Position numbers and translations under genes: made by a program. A DNA stretch of 64,000 bases from positions 4,946,084-5,010,083 of the forward strand of contig NC_087072.1 of NCBI RefSeq assembly GCF_026151205.1, read 5' to 3'. How positions within the stretch are numbered: the stretch's first letter is position 1; each line of letters begins with the position of its first letter. This stretch comes from Bolinopsis microptera (lineage: Eukaryota > Ctenophora > Tentaculata > Lobata > Bolinopsidae). The notes below the pieces were generated by a model. It ran no database searches. It saw nothing but the letters and a program-made list of their open reading frames with translations, and was not told the origin of the DNA. This document shows positions 1 to 9,995 of this stretch, piece after piece.

Positions 1-1219
1 AACAAATACTATGAAGAGGATTGAAGCCCAAAACAAGTTTGAGAAGGACTTCTTTAAACTTCTGATAAACAGGTGATTATTGACAGAATCAAACAGGTTA
101 TTTTTACTAATTTCAGAAAAACGCGAATCTTTAAAATTTGTTGCTAAATCGATAATTTCAGTGTCTTTGGCAAGACCTGTGAGAACGTTAGAAAATATCG
201 AAAGTTTGACTTGGCAACAACTGAAAAGCAAGTCAAACGCCTCTCTCAAAGAGTTGAACTGAAGTCTGCTGTCGTTGTATCCAAAAATCTCGTCATTTTT
301 GAGTCAAACAACCTTGAGATAACGTTAAACAAACCTCTTTATGCAGGCATGGTAAGGATGTTCAAACCATGTATTTTAACCGTGGTCGCTCTCTCAATTA
401 TACGTAATTTACTCATGTTTTCCAAAACAAATTTATAGACAAACTCATTTGTAACTCTGCTCATTTTCCAGGTGATTTTGGAACTTGCAAAACTCCACAT
501 GTATCAATTCCATTATAAAGTTATGCGTCCTCTGTTCCCAGGGAAAATTGAGGTTAGTTCTACTAAAATTCTAACTTAACAGAACAACAACAGACCGTTA
601 TTCTTGGTGTTCTTATTTTTCTCTAATTATAAATTACAAAATTTCAGTTGTGCTACAGTGACACGGACAGTTTTCTATATCATATACAAGAAGGCGATTT
701 GACTGAAAAATTGTCGAGAATATCTTCAACTTTCATGGACTTCTCAAACTACCCTGTGAATCATTGTCTCTATTCCATTCAGAATAAACTCACCCCGGGC
801 AGGTATTATCAATCACTAAATCAAATTAAAAATCAATGTATGATAAATTAGGGTGAAGGTAGCCGAATTTAACTCTTTCACATTTTCAGATTCAAGGACG
901 AAATGGCAGGTTGCGAAACCCATCAGTTTGCTGGGTGTAGAGCCAAATGCTACTCTATAGTTACAGATGAAGAACAGAAAATGGGAGCTGCGGGAGTGAA
1001 GAGAAATATGCAAAAGAGACTGAAGCATGTCGATTTTGTAGAAACAATCGCACATTCCACGTTTAAGAACATTACTCAGAACACCCTAGTATCAAAAATC
1101 ATAGAATTTTTATGAGACAATCAGAGAGAATAGCTCTAAGTTTTGTAGATATTAAGAGGGTTGTTTTAGGTAATGGAATTGACACAATTCCATATGGGTA
1201 TAATGGATATGTTGATTGA
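1..1219 (+). CDS. Protein-primed type-B DNA polymerase, C-terminal part, with four introns
   Basis: This is the palm and thumb end of the polymerase that copies the element. The FGKT..ENVRK segment typical of Polinton and other protein-primed polymerases begins in the exon at 162; the catalytic YSDTDS motif (metal-binding aspartates) lies at about 654-671. Coding segments are 1-72, 162-351, 472-552, 648-802 and 890 onward. The intervening 73-161, 352-471, 553-647 and 803-889 all begin GT and end AG, have a T-rich acceptor, and restore the frame, so I call them spliced introns of 87-120 nt. Near 1106-1112 a T-run appears one base out: the frame opened by the ATG at 1112 carries the expected C-terminal DIKR...IPYGY segment and stops at 1217-1219, whereas the upstream frame stops at 1113-1115. 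The 5' part lies outside the window. Family call is strong; the final frameshift could be a sequencing error. Confidence 0.85.
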
Positions 1220-1261
1220 CTTTTTATTTGTTTGTATCTTATTTATGTTTAGGTTATACAA

Positions 1262-1267
1262 AATAAA
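1262..1267 (+). terminator. Poly(A) signal AATAAA downstream of polymerase
   Basis: A canonical AATAAA lies 43 bases after the polymerase stop codon at 1217-1219, the usual position for 3'-end formation. It falls in the gap between the polymerase and the convergent - strand gene that ends at 1377. Confidence 0.5.
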
Positions 1268-1376
1268 AGTCGCGTATCATTCGTTTATAAAATTAAAACG
1301 TAAATAATAATAACTAAATCTAAAACAATCAACTAAATCTAAAATATCCAACTAAACCTAAAAACACCCAAGAAAA

Positions 1377-1691
1377 TTAAGATTCAATAAAATTTTTTAT
1401 AGCAACACATTTCGCCTTGGCACAATATCTGGCATTGTGTGACCTAAAACAGTTTGCATCTGGCAACACGCCCGGCATCTGAAATCCTAATTCCTGTACA
1501 TTTGTAACTATAGTTGTTGGTAGAATGTTTTGAATAAATTTCAAGGTAAGATCGTTGTAGGTATACACATGATATTCTTGAAATCTCCAAAATATTTCGT
1601 CCATCTTCTCGTAGGGAAACCAGCCATCATGATAGGACAGGTTGTTGAGGTTCTTGGTGGCATAACCGTATGGTTCTTTTATCAACATCAT
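1377..1691 (-). CDS. Polinton-type accessory protein with C-terminal Cys/His cluster
   Basis: An uninterrupted 104-residue reading frame, convergent with the polymerase. The N-terminal half is rich in aromatic residues (PYGYATKNLNNLSYHDGWF). The C-terminal third has cysteines and a histidine spaced C..SHNARYCAKAKC, as in a small metal-binding site. I remember similar short proteins encoded beside the polymerase in other Polintons and related elements, ending in a C-x-H...CA...K pattern, but I know no established function. It may be the last exon of a longer protein, since the first residue is a methionine inside the conserved part. Confidence is good that it is a real gene and low for any role. 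Confidence 0.6.
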   Translation of the reverse strand: MMLIKEPYGYATKNLNNLSYHDGWFPYEKMDEIFWRFQEYHVYTYNDLTLKFIQNILPTTIVTNVQELGFQMPGVLPDANCFRSHNARYCAKAKCVAIKNFIES

Positions 1692-1881
1692 TTAGATCTC
1701 GATTCATAGGGGGTTTCACAAGTAGTGGTTGAATTCATTGTTGATAAACATACAGCAGATTTCTTTGACGATAAAACCGCTCGGTAAAGTATATCCGTCT
1801 GTAGTGATGTAGACATTCATGATTTGAAACGTCTGTAATTCGCAAAACAAGAAATTGAAGTGAGAACATTTCACTCCCTCT

Positions 1882-2227
1882 TTATAGCTTTGCTTTCTTT
1901 ACTTTAACCATAGCCTCAGAAATGCAACTGTCGTTTAAACTGTTGATGTATCTCCCAAAGTACAATGCTTGAGGAGGAGCTTGTAATAGAAAAGTTTTTC
2001 CAAGATTACAGTAAATGACAGCATCTTTTTTTAGGGTCGGAACTATGAGGCAAGCTTGGCGCAAAAATTTGTACAATGTTGGCAAGGAACCTAAAACTTC
2101 GCCTCTGGCTTTTTTCAAAATGGTTCTGAACTCTATCCAATAGTGATAGCTGATGGTGTTGGTGGAGAATATCATTTTTCATTCCATCTTGACAACCAGG
2201 ACAATCTGCTAATTCCATGAAACGCAT
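1882..2227 (-). pseudogene. Polinton-type small zinc-binding-like protein, frameshifted
   Basis: Two overlapping frames on the - strand look like one protein. The upstream frame (start 2227) has CPGC followed by HQHH about 12 residues later, a plausible zinc site, then an amphipathic stretch. The downstream frame (to 1882) continues with LGSLPTLYKFLRQACLIVP and a Lys-rich end. The switch falls around 2090-2120. Similar CxGC-containing short proteins are common in Polintons next to the polymerase; the function is unknown. The frame change could be a mutation, a sequencing error or a short intron; I see no clear GT-AG pair. Confidence 0.45.
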
Positions 2228-4389
2228 TTTCTTATCACATTTTCGGTGAGGAAGCCAACCCAGTCAACATTATCGTAAAATGTCAATTTCAAACGAATTC
2301 AAGAATGTTTTAATGGAAATGAACTCTTTTATTGAGGTTAAACTTTTCAACAAAATTTTTCACGCTTGGGTTAATATTTCGGTCAAATTACTTGGTAAAA
2401 CACAGAAATAAAACTCTGCAAGATTCTCAGGATGATGTCTTAACCAATACACATTAAACGTATGGTATTTTCATCGTGAAGGGCACACTTGGTCTTGATT
2501 AATTCTACAAACCGAACAAACAACCATGTTGAACGGATATTAACCGTCTTAGTTAGTAGGCTTTTTATGGATTTTCCATAGAGAACGTTTAGTTGTTAAT
2601 TTTTTATTCGTATACATTATGATCTAGGACATAACAGTTACGGATGACTCTATGTTCATTAAGTCTTAAGCCTCCCTCAATGTAGAAAAAGTTAGACTCA
2701 GTGATAGATAGATCTAGGAAACTTTAGAAAATTTCACTCCATCAGGAAGCTTGAAGGATTTTTACCCATGTTTTTAGCCTCCTCTTTTTAATTCAAAGGA
2801 ATACCTATAGTGCACTATCAAAAACATATAACACCAATAGTTGATATTATTGTATTGTGCAATTTGGGCAGAACAATTTGTAGTACTTTCAAGCTCCTTA
2901 TAATAGGTGAAGGAAAAGAGGCTGTTGTAGTTCAATTTTATTGGAGTGGTCTCCAACCTGATTTTGTTAAATTCATAGACTTTCTCAATTTCAAATCCAA
3001 TCCAGGATAAATGTGAATGTTGATTGATTTCTTGCCGCCTCAAAAAACAGTCAGTTTTCTCCCTGGTTTCAAATATGATTTACGATTTTCTGTTGACCTA
3101 CACAAATGAGCACTTTGATTTACTACCTTCAAAGTATTAATATCTGTGGCGTTTAAGTTAAAGGAAACTTGAAAACAAAAGTAAGGGTTGAGGTGACATG
3201 GAAACTATTGGAGATTCATTTTTCCTGGTTTTAATATAGTTTGTGACACATGCTGACATAGGCCTAATTAGAAGATTGTATAGTTCTAGGTTCTCTGGCT
3301 AATTGATAGAGTCCTTGATAATTGTGAAGAGGTTAATAACATCACCGCATTATTTATAAGAATATTTTTTGCATTTGATGGTGAGGCCGTTTGTAGTTGC
3401 TCCACCACACGCGTTGTTCATGTTTACTGATCTCGCTGTGGTTGACAAATTGGTAGAATACAAATGACAAGTAAGTAGTAGATTTGCAGTGTCGGTACAT
3501 GATTTTGAATTTAATCGAATCAACTCTGATGGTTATTGATCTAATTTTTGACTTTGAAAATTTCTCCTTGTTGTGCAATTAAATATCGCTTTTGTGAGGA
3601 ACTACTTAAATCTTCGTCTTCATCTTTCACAGCCTTGAAGTTTGTTTGAGAGAAGTTTTATTTTTCTTTTGATTTCGTCGAACAATCATCCATGCTTTTC
3701 ATGTGCATATTCACAATTTTTCGTAGCTTGACATGAGACTTTATCTTATACTCTTTCATCGTCTTAGCTTCATTTATTCCAAAGTCACGAATTTATTCTA
3801 TAATTTTCTTTTAGAGAATCTATTTTTCGTCGTGCTTCTTTTATAATCTGTGATCTTTCTTTTGAGTATGTTTTCAAATTGTTTTTAGAAGCTAAACACT
3901 CTTATACAATTTCTTGTAGTAAATACCTAATCATTACTATCAACCATGTTAGACACTTCAGATTGTCATCAATGTCATAGCTGTCAACTACTGACAGTCT
4001 TTATCTCCTTGTCATATCAGATTAAAAAAACTATCAGAATAATTTTCAGATTTATCGTCAGCTTGTCCATGGATGTTTGTGGAGTCAGGATACGTTAAGC
4101 TTATCCTCGTCTCTAGGGATTTTTTAGGCTGATTCTGTTAGTACTGTTTGCTAAATCACGTTTGTTCGATCTGGGTGAGATGTGTTATACCTCTAGGATC
4201 GTTATTCGAGATGATGAACCATTGTGAGTGGTTAACCACATGAGTTTCGTTCTGGTGAGCAAGGCTTTGTGTTGATACAATGTAGGTTTGTTGTAAGATT
4301 TCCATACATTTATCAATAGTAAAAACTAATTTTAAAATTACCGTGAATTGGGTATTTTAGACAAAAAATTATATGAAAACAGAAAGAAT
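2228..4389. other. AT-rich Polinton interior without a recognisable gene
   Basis: Short open frames exist on the - strand at 2774-3043 (89 codons) and 3354-3578 (74 codons), and a Lys/Glu-rich, coiled-coil-like - strand frame spans roughly 3640-3880, but stops interrupt them and I recognise no domain. I looked for a Walker A motif of a packaging ATPase and saw none. By position, between the polymerase-side genes and the integrase relic, this is probably decayed coding DNA of the element. Confidence 0.35.
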
Positions 4390-5430
4390 TGAAAGACATG
4401 TATGAAGACCTACCTTTTCAGGGTCCTTTATGAAAGAATGCTTTCAAACAGCTTAGAAAAAACGGTCATTTGTAAGTCCTCGAGATACTCTGTGACAAGA
4501 AGTTTAAGGAGCATTGAAGCTACACACTACACAAACCCGATAAGAACATGGTTTTATCGCAGAATTGGACAAGGGATTGGATATTGTATCGTGTGATTTG
4601 TTGACTCTCGAGTTTACATAACAAACGATGGTAACAAATGGATTGTTCTTAGAATCGATCTCTTTAGTCAAAAAAAGCTGGTCTCTTAAATGAAAAATAA
4701 GACAGCAAATTCTGTTGTAGCTGTTATGGAACCCGTTTTGTGTCAGAAACACTCACCAAAAAAGCAGTTTGATCAAGGACAGGTTTTACAACAAGAAATT
4801 TTTGCGTTTATTAAAAGATACGTATAAAACTACAGAGTTTATTAGTGATAAAACGGGGCAATAGTTGAGCGGTTTCAAATAGACCCTTAAAAACGCGACT
4901 TGTTTAAGGTATTCAGTTAAGGGTACTCAGTTGGATCGATGTTCTACAAGTTCTATTTAATCGATACAATGAGCGTAAGGCATAGCCCATAAAGACACTC
5001 CCTAATGAAAAGTAACATCTGCAAATGAAGCATTAGTCGAAATATTTCTTCCTCAAGTGATAAAGAAAAGTAAGTTTATGAAAAAGCCTTCAAAGTGGGG
5101 GATACACGGTAAGGCATAAACCAGGCTCAAAAAAGAAATTTCAGAAAGGTTATGAACATTTATGGAGTCGAAGTCGTTACAATAAGTTAAATCAAAGGAC
5201 ATTATCTATCACTAATAGTTAGAAAGGCCTATAAAGGTCAAGCGATTAAGGGTTCATTTTCACTAGTGAATACCATTGGTGGATAATCTAAAGATTTATC
5301 AAATTGAAAAGTTTGAGGATAAGCGTACGAGACGAGGTCAGACGCATAGCTTGTCAAGTGCAAGGTTATCCAGACGAGAGCAACACTTGGGTACCTCAAT
5401 TCGATCTTTCAGTTGTGATGCCCATAGTTT
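4390..5430 (+). pseudogene. Polinton integrase relic (RVE core plus chromodomain-like end)
   Basis: Integrase inserts the element by the retroviral-type DDE reaction. Pieces in all three + frames line up in the right order. At about 4515-4535 is a TLHKP segment that precedes the core in these integrases. At about 4624-4690 is NDGNKWIVLRIDLFSQK, matching the first-aspartate strand of the RVE core. Around 4690-4740 is KNKTANSVVAV. At 4858-4910 is an IVERF segment, the region with the catalytic Glu. At about 5095-5150 is a KVGD/VR..KP stretch like the C-terminal SH3-like domain. At about 5355-5410 is GYPDESNTWVP, like a chromodomain. Stop codons and frame changes separate them, so the gene is dead. 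I am confident of the family and not of exact ends. Confidence 0.7.
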
Positions 5431-6188
5431 CTAGCTCCCTCATCTGTAATAATATTTGGACCAACAAGAGTGACAAGAATCCATTATATTGGCTCAGTCA
5501 GAAAAAACTAGTACACTGGCTAAAACGGATCCGTTTACATGTACAAAATAGAGCAAGAGTTTTATGAAAACTGGAATGATGAATAGAAAAAGAGCCGATA
5601 ACATTTATCAAAGGACTTACTTTTGATATAAATCGATACTTCTGAACTAGTATGTTGGTTTGTTGTGTTTAATTTTAGTGTAAAGGAAATGGCAGAATGT
5701 TTCATTTTGGGTCACTACAACTCCAATATTACCTTATATAGACACAAAACCTCTTTTCAAAATGTCCTTGTTAGACTCATGAGTTCTAACAGTCAATTTT
5801 ATTTTGTTCTCTTTAATAGTCAACGTCATTTTCGACAAATTAACATTGCAAGACAAATGTTTTTGTGGCTGATGCTTTTGAAGGTGTCAATACCGCCTTT
5901 AACAGAACATCAAACAGGGAGAGGGTAATATATCGTCTTGCACCCAATGTATACCAGGAGCTACACTGTAAAAACGCATTTTTGGTACTGGTTACCCAGC
6001 ATTTATCTCTAAAGCAGGCGATATTGTTAATAAACATCGATACAATACTGGAGACTGTTAGCTGTAGTAATATAATAACCGTAAAATCAACTTGAAAAAT
6101 TCACCTCCAGAACTTTCAAAGTTCTTGGAATCGTGTTCAATCTTTTAGCAAAAAAAAAACTGGATCTAGATAACAAACACATCAAACT
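5431..6188 (+). other. Possible decayed structural ORF between integrase and small ORF
   Basis: A short + frame from 5865 to 6095 contains RERVIYRLAPNVYQEL and a Leu/Ile-rich end. This looks like protein-coding sequence and sits among virion genes, but I cannot name it. A second frame at 5665-5928 overlaps it, with a probable frame change near 5860. Otherwise the stretch is AT-rich with many stops. Confidence 0.3.
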
Positions 6189-6602
6189 TTGAGAAGGCAT
6201 AGACGTTTAATTCGATCGACAAGTGGTTTAAAAGGAGCGGGTATGAAACAGAAACTAGTTGCACAACGTGGCGGAAGGCATACTACTATTATTAAGCACA
6301 GTTTTACCAATACTTGGAGGAATACTACAATCAATTTTCCTAACATGTCTCGATATATTATATCACCCTCTCACTGTAAAGATATGCATATGCTTTTAAC
6401 CATCAGAGGGGGATCTCGGAACAAATCAAAACTATTGAACTACCAAAAAGGAATCTTCCCGGATTTTAACTATAATGAGCTATTAATTAAACTTTCAAAA
6501 GCAGATGTACAACGATCCAAAGATGGACTGATTTTGATTAGATATAAACCGATTAATATCAAATATGATGATTTGTCAATGATTGTTGTAATGGTGATTT
6601 AA
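6189..6602 (+). CDS. Small basic ORF of the Polinton virion block, probably frameshifted
   Basis: An open frame of 137 codons with a strongly basic start (RRHRRLIR). Near 6298 the next frame encodes a hydrophobic stretch (LSTVLPILGGILQSIF) not seen in the long frame, and the long frame then resumes with a Lys/Asp-rich helical part (ELLIKLSKADVQRSKDGL). A basic head followed by a Gly-rich hydrophobic segment is usual in short Polinton and adenovirus-like structural proteins. I therefore suspect two compensating frameshifts. No function can be given; its position directly before the penton-like gene suggests a virion role. Confidence 0.45.
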   Translation: MRRHRRLIRSTSGLKGAGMKQKLVAQRGGRHTTIIKHSFTNTWRNTTINFPNMSRYIISPSHCKDMHMLLTIRGGSRNKSKLLNYQKGIFPDFNYNELLIKLSKADVQRSKDGLILIRYKPINIKYDDLSMIVVMVI

Positions 6603-6658
6603 GACACATTACGAACCTATTTTCTGTCATCTTAGAGATTTTGGAATAACATTTTAAC

Positions 6659-6665
6659 TATAAAA
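6659..6665 (+). promoter_or_regulatory. TATA box upstream of penton-like gene
   Basis: TATAAAA lies 27 bases before the ATG at 6692. With the similar TATATAAG at 7463, it suggests that each late gene of the element has its own short-leader promoter. Confidence 0.45.
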
Positions 6666-6691
6666 GGAGGAGTTTCAATTGCTTTAGCAAA

Positions 6692-7475
6692 ATGGATAAC
6701 ATTCACAATATCATTGTTGTTGGTGGTTATGAAGGCAATCAATCGAAATTTGTAACTCGGGTTAACCCCGTTAAAATAAAAAAAGAAGCCGAATTGCAGT
6801 TACATCGATTTTTCATGGTCAAGTGTTCAATATTAGTGATGATAACAACAAGATTCACTTTTACAATACAGTTAACGTGACGAATATGTTTACATCCATG
6901 GAAGTGCACACACTGATAACATATGGTGAACTTGATATTGAATTGAAGACAGTTACAATACCACCAGGGTTTTACCATTCAATTCATGCTATATGTCTTG
7001 CAATAGAAGAAGAGATATCTAGTGTAATAAACCAAAGAAATACAAACCTTTCACTGTATCACTTGATAAGCACAGACAAATTGTACAGTAAGTTTGGATA
7101 ATCTTATTATAACGAACAGAAAAGATCACCATGGGGCTTTGTAGGTGTTGAAACTGATTTGTATAGCACATACACTCTTCAGAATACCTCGTTTGAAGGG
7201 GAATCACTACCTGCATTTTATCTACATTAACATTATCGAAAACTCTTACATTAATGGAAAATTATCTAGAATTTCTTCTGTGATTCCTATAAAAACAAAT
7301 CCAGGATGGAATTTTTTTCATCAAGCTCATCCATATTTTGTTTCGATAAATGTAAAGGAATTCTCAAACATCTTGATCGAGATAAGAGATATATGGTAAA
7401 ATTCTGAATTTCCAATCCTAGTTTCAAGACAATTCTAACTCTGAGTGTACGTCCTTCTACACTATATAAGGAAAG
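6692..7475 (+). pseudogene. Penton-like minor capsid protein of Polinton, frameshifted
   Basis: Minor capsid proteins of Polintons are single-jelly-roll proteins that form capsid vertices. The first frame (6692-6880) starts MDNIHNIIVVGG and then loses frame near 6815. The second frame (6823-7101) has the strand-rich HFYNTVNV...VTIPPGFY segment, in which IPPG(F/Y) matches the IPxGxY loop usual in these proteins. A third frame (7145-7399) carries INIIENSYINGK...HPYFVSINVKEFSNILIEIRD, as expected for the C-terminal sheet. At least three frame changes separate the pieces. The identification rests on order, size (about 260 codons) and position next to the major capsid gene, so it is moderately sure. 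Confidence 0.55.
7463..7470 (+). promoter_or_regulatory. TATA box upstream of pVI/pX-like gene
   Basis: TATATAAG lies 31 bases before the ATG at 7501. It overlaps the 3' end of the penton-like gene, so these genes are tightly packed. Confidence 0.45.
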
Positions 7476-7500
7476 CAATTGAGAGAAGAGGAAAATTAAA

Positions 7501-7829
7501 ATGGAGGAATTTAACTCTAGCTATCTGAAAAGTAGACCATACCATGCTGTGTTTGTACAGCAAGGTGGTGTCTTCAGATATGGACCGATATATTTACGGT
7601 ATGCAGGGAGAAGGGTTGGGAAGTTTTCTTGGTTCCTTACTAAAGAAAGCGTTACCACTCGCTGGACAGGCTATAAAAGCAGTAGCTAAATCAGCAAAAC
7701 CAATTGCAATCGCTGCTGGTAAAGAACTACTTACTGCTGGAGCAAAACAGGGAGCAAAAAAGTTAAAACGTTTAGCTAATACTTCTGGGGCAAAACAGGG
7801 AGAAAAAAAGTTAAAACGTTAGCTAATAC
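7501..7829 (+). pseudogene. pVI/pX-like small basic protein with adenain-type cleavage motif
   Basis: The clearly conserved part starts at the ATG at 7580 (MDRYIY), followed at once by MQGEGLG. MQGEG fits the (M/I/L)xGx-G consensus cut by adenovirus-type proteases. Next come a hydrophobic-amphipathic helix (FLGSLLKKALPLAGQAIKAV) and an Ala/Lys-rich tail, the layout of adenovirus pVI/pX and of their Polinton counterparts, which bind DNA or disrupt membranes. The frame opening at 7501 is one base out from this and may be the original start. The tail holds a direct duplication (7738-7829) whose second copy lacks one base and runs into a stop at 7820-7822. The family assignment is by layout, motif and position. 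Confidence 0.6.
7738..7829 (+). repeat. Direct duplication of about 46 bp inside the basic tail
   Basis: Two tandem copies encode GAKQGAKKLKRLANT and SGAKQGEKKLKR. The second copy has lost one T (CGTTTAGCT became CGTTAGCT), which creates the in-frame TAG that ends the reading frame. Confidence 0.75.
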
Positions 7830-7869
7830 TCAAGTGACACATAAAACATCACTCCAAACGTAAAAGAAA

Positions 7870-9460
7870 ATGGCGAAATTTGTAAACTCTAGTGATTCAA
7901 TGTCATCTTCTCTCCTTCTTGGAATGACACACCTACACAAGTTTCGATTCAAGAGACTTACGATTTGAAAGTGTGGGCCTGTAACAAATTTATTCAACGA
8001 GGGACCCATAAATTTCAACATACCACCACAACCAAAAGGACGTTTAACGGATTTTACACATAGTTACCAAGGTGAAGCTAATGCAAAATGGTCGAGATAT
8101 CAGCACACGAGCAAAAGATGTTTCTGTAGTTAACAATATTGCAAACAGTCTATGGGTGAAGTTTCAGTTGTAACAGGAAATCGCATTGAGTTATGTCAAA
8201 GTATGCGGAATGCTTATGCTTACCAGAGTTTCTTGAATCAGACTCTAAGCTCGGATCAAAACCGTGATGGGTATTTGTTCTACAACGAAGGATTCCTGAT
8301 GGATGAAGGTGTAACAAAAACATCTGAGGAAAATCTAAGAACATTTTGGAGGTGGGATGAAATTGATAGAAATATAACTTTATGGGATGATCTTGAATCT
8401 GTTCCAGGATTTGAGTCTCTTAAAGAGGGGATTGCTGCAAAAAGGGATATGCGTTTGATATGGTAATACCAATGGATATCGATTATAGGAGCGAAATGTT
8501 AGAGGTTATTAAGAATGGAAATTCAGATCTAGATGGTGATGATCTTGAAATAGAGTATCAGAATCAAATGTCACAAGTGGATAATTGGGTTCCAACTCAA
8601 AACAAATCCAGCTGCCAGTAAAAGAAGTACTCTTTTCAATAGAGGAAAAAAATGTTACTCTAAACACCAAATTTCACTGTCCATTGTTAAACACTACAAA
8701 ATGTTTACCTACAAATATGAATTTGAGAATGAGTCTAACTAAAAATACTGACGATTTCTTGCTTTTGTGCAAAGCAGATACTGGATATAGTTTGGTTATT
8801 GAAGATTGTTTTCTTAACATTACTTACTATCGAGTAAGGGATGAAATTTTAGAAATGATTGAGGAGAGACTTAAAAAAGATCCTATTCCATATTTCATTT
8901 CTAGACCTGAAATCATAGTACGTCCGGTAACGCAATCATCGAGGATAGTTAGAATAAATGATATTTTTGCAAACTCTATTCTTCCTCCATATGCATTCTT
9001 TATGTTGCAGAGGAGTCGTGACTTTGATGGACATATGCCCTCAAATCCTTTTATTATGATACCTTACAAAAAATTTCAACTTTACCGTGATGGTGTTCCA
9101 GTCTTTGCTGATCCTTTAGAAGTTGGTAGTATCAGAAAAATTGGTGAGAATAACTTCCAATTCAAAGAATTTGGTGAGTATCTACGACAACTTTACCGCA
9201 CCTTGGGTAAGGATACCCAAGGATCATGTCTTATAAATGAGAACAACTTTCATTTGAATTTCATGACTGCAATAAGCTTCTGTGCTGATAGATCTAGTAT
9301 AAATGATCGTCATCTGAATCTTCAAGAGAAAGCAAGTACCAGCATTGAAATAGATCTCGGAACAGAGACTTTTCCAGAAGATCTCATACTAATTGTTTAT
9401 GCTGTCTTTGACAGACAAATTCAAATAGATTCCGATCGTATTGTACGCATCATTGAATAA
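7870..9460 (+). pseudogene. Double-jelly-roll major capsid protein of Polinton, frameshifted
   Basis: This is the gene for the hexon-like capsid protein. The ATG at 7870 opens a start (KFVNSSDSMSS) usual in this family. Frame changes follow near 7918, 7960, 8045-8150 and again between 8466 and 8585. The largest intact part, 8585-9460 (291 codons), covers the end of the first jelly roll and all of the second: NPF..IPYKKFQLYRDG, then FCADR, HLNLQEKA, and a final YAVFDRQIQIDSDR, all characteristic of Polinton capsid proteins. The 8152-8466 frame holds the middle of the first jelly roll. Total length, about 530 codons, is normal for the family. The stop overlaps the protease start. Because several frame changes are needed, this copy should not make a full capsid unless the sequence has errors. 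Confidence 0.75.
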
Positions 9461-9894
9461 TGCTTGAACCTCTTACCACAACGCAACTTGACGATATTCT
9501 TTTCAACACAAGCGTTACTAGCAAAAACTATATTGGTACTTACCCTTCTTGTTTCTCACCTACATCTACCAAACCATATTATGCTTTCATTTCAAACACT
9601 GAGGAGCATGATGAAAATGGAGAACATTGGTGTGCTTGGGCTGCAAAAGATGATACAATATGCTTCTTTGATTCATTTGGACGATCGCCAGACCACAAAA
9701 CTCTACCTAAATATTATATGGATATTGTAAAAAAGTTTAAGTTTGTTAGATACACAAACTATAGAGTTCAAGGCTGGAATAGCAAAGCATGTGGTTACTT
9801 TTGCATTCATTTTATCTATGTGTTAAGTTTAGGGTTAGATTATAAAGATTTTTTAAACGCTACTCACAAGATTTTGAAAAAAATGATTCTGTAG
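9460..9894 (+). CDS. Adenain-like cysteine protease (maturation protease)
   Basis: An intact 144-codon protease of peptidase family C5, which cuts virion precursor proteins during maturation. The catalytic His is in GEHW (residue 56), the Asp in FFDSFG (residue 71), the oxyanion Gln in VQGWNS (residue 104) and the nucleophile in ACGYFC (Cys111). Order and spacing are those of adenovirus proteases, although adenain proper is longer, near 200 residues. Its ATG at 9460 overlaps the capsid stop codon by one base (TAATG), so it may be translated by reinitiation from the capsid mRNA. A candidate substrate site, MQGEG, is present in the protein encoded at 7580. This is the best-preserved gene of the element. 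Confidence 0.9.
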   Translation: MLEPLTTTQLDDILFNTSVTSKNYIGTYPSCFSPTSTKPYYAFISNTEEHDENGEHWCAWAAKDDTICFFDSFGRSPDHKTLPKYYMDIVKKFKFVRYTNYRVQGWNSKACGYFCIHFIYVLSLGLDYKDFLNATHKILKKMIL

Positions 9895-9922
9895 CTTTAA
9901 TTTTTGTTTCTTCAATAATTTG

Positions 9923-9939
9923 AATAAATTTGTTTTATT
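9923..9939. terminator. Back-to-back poly(A) signals between convergent gene blocks
   Basis: AATAAA at 9923-9928 serves the + strand capsid-protease block. TTTATT at 9934-9939 is AATAAA on the - strand and serves the block ending at 9996. Only five bases separate the two signals, and each lies 29-60 bases after a stop codon. Confidence 0.55.
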
Positions 9940-9995
9940 TGTACAAATGAAAACAAGTTTATAAAGACATAAAATAAAAACCAATAAAATTACAA

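Noticed and set aside
2774-3043. Candidate packaging ATPase on the - strand
   Set aside because: No Walker A or B motif is visible and the frame is short.
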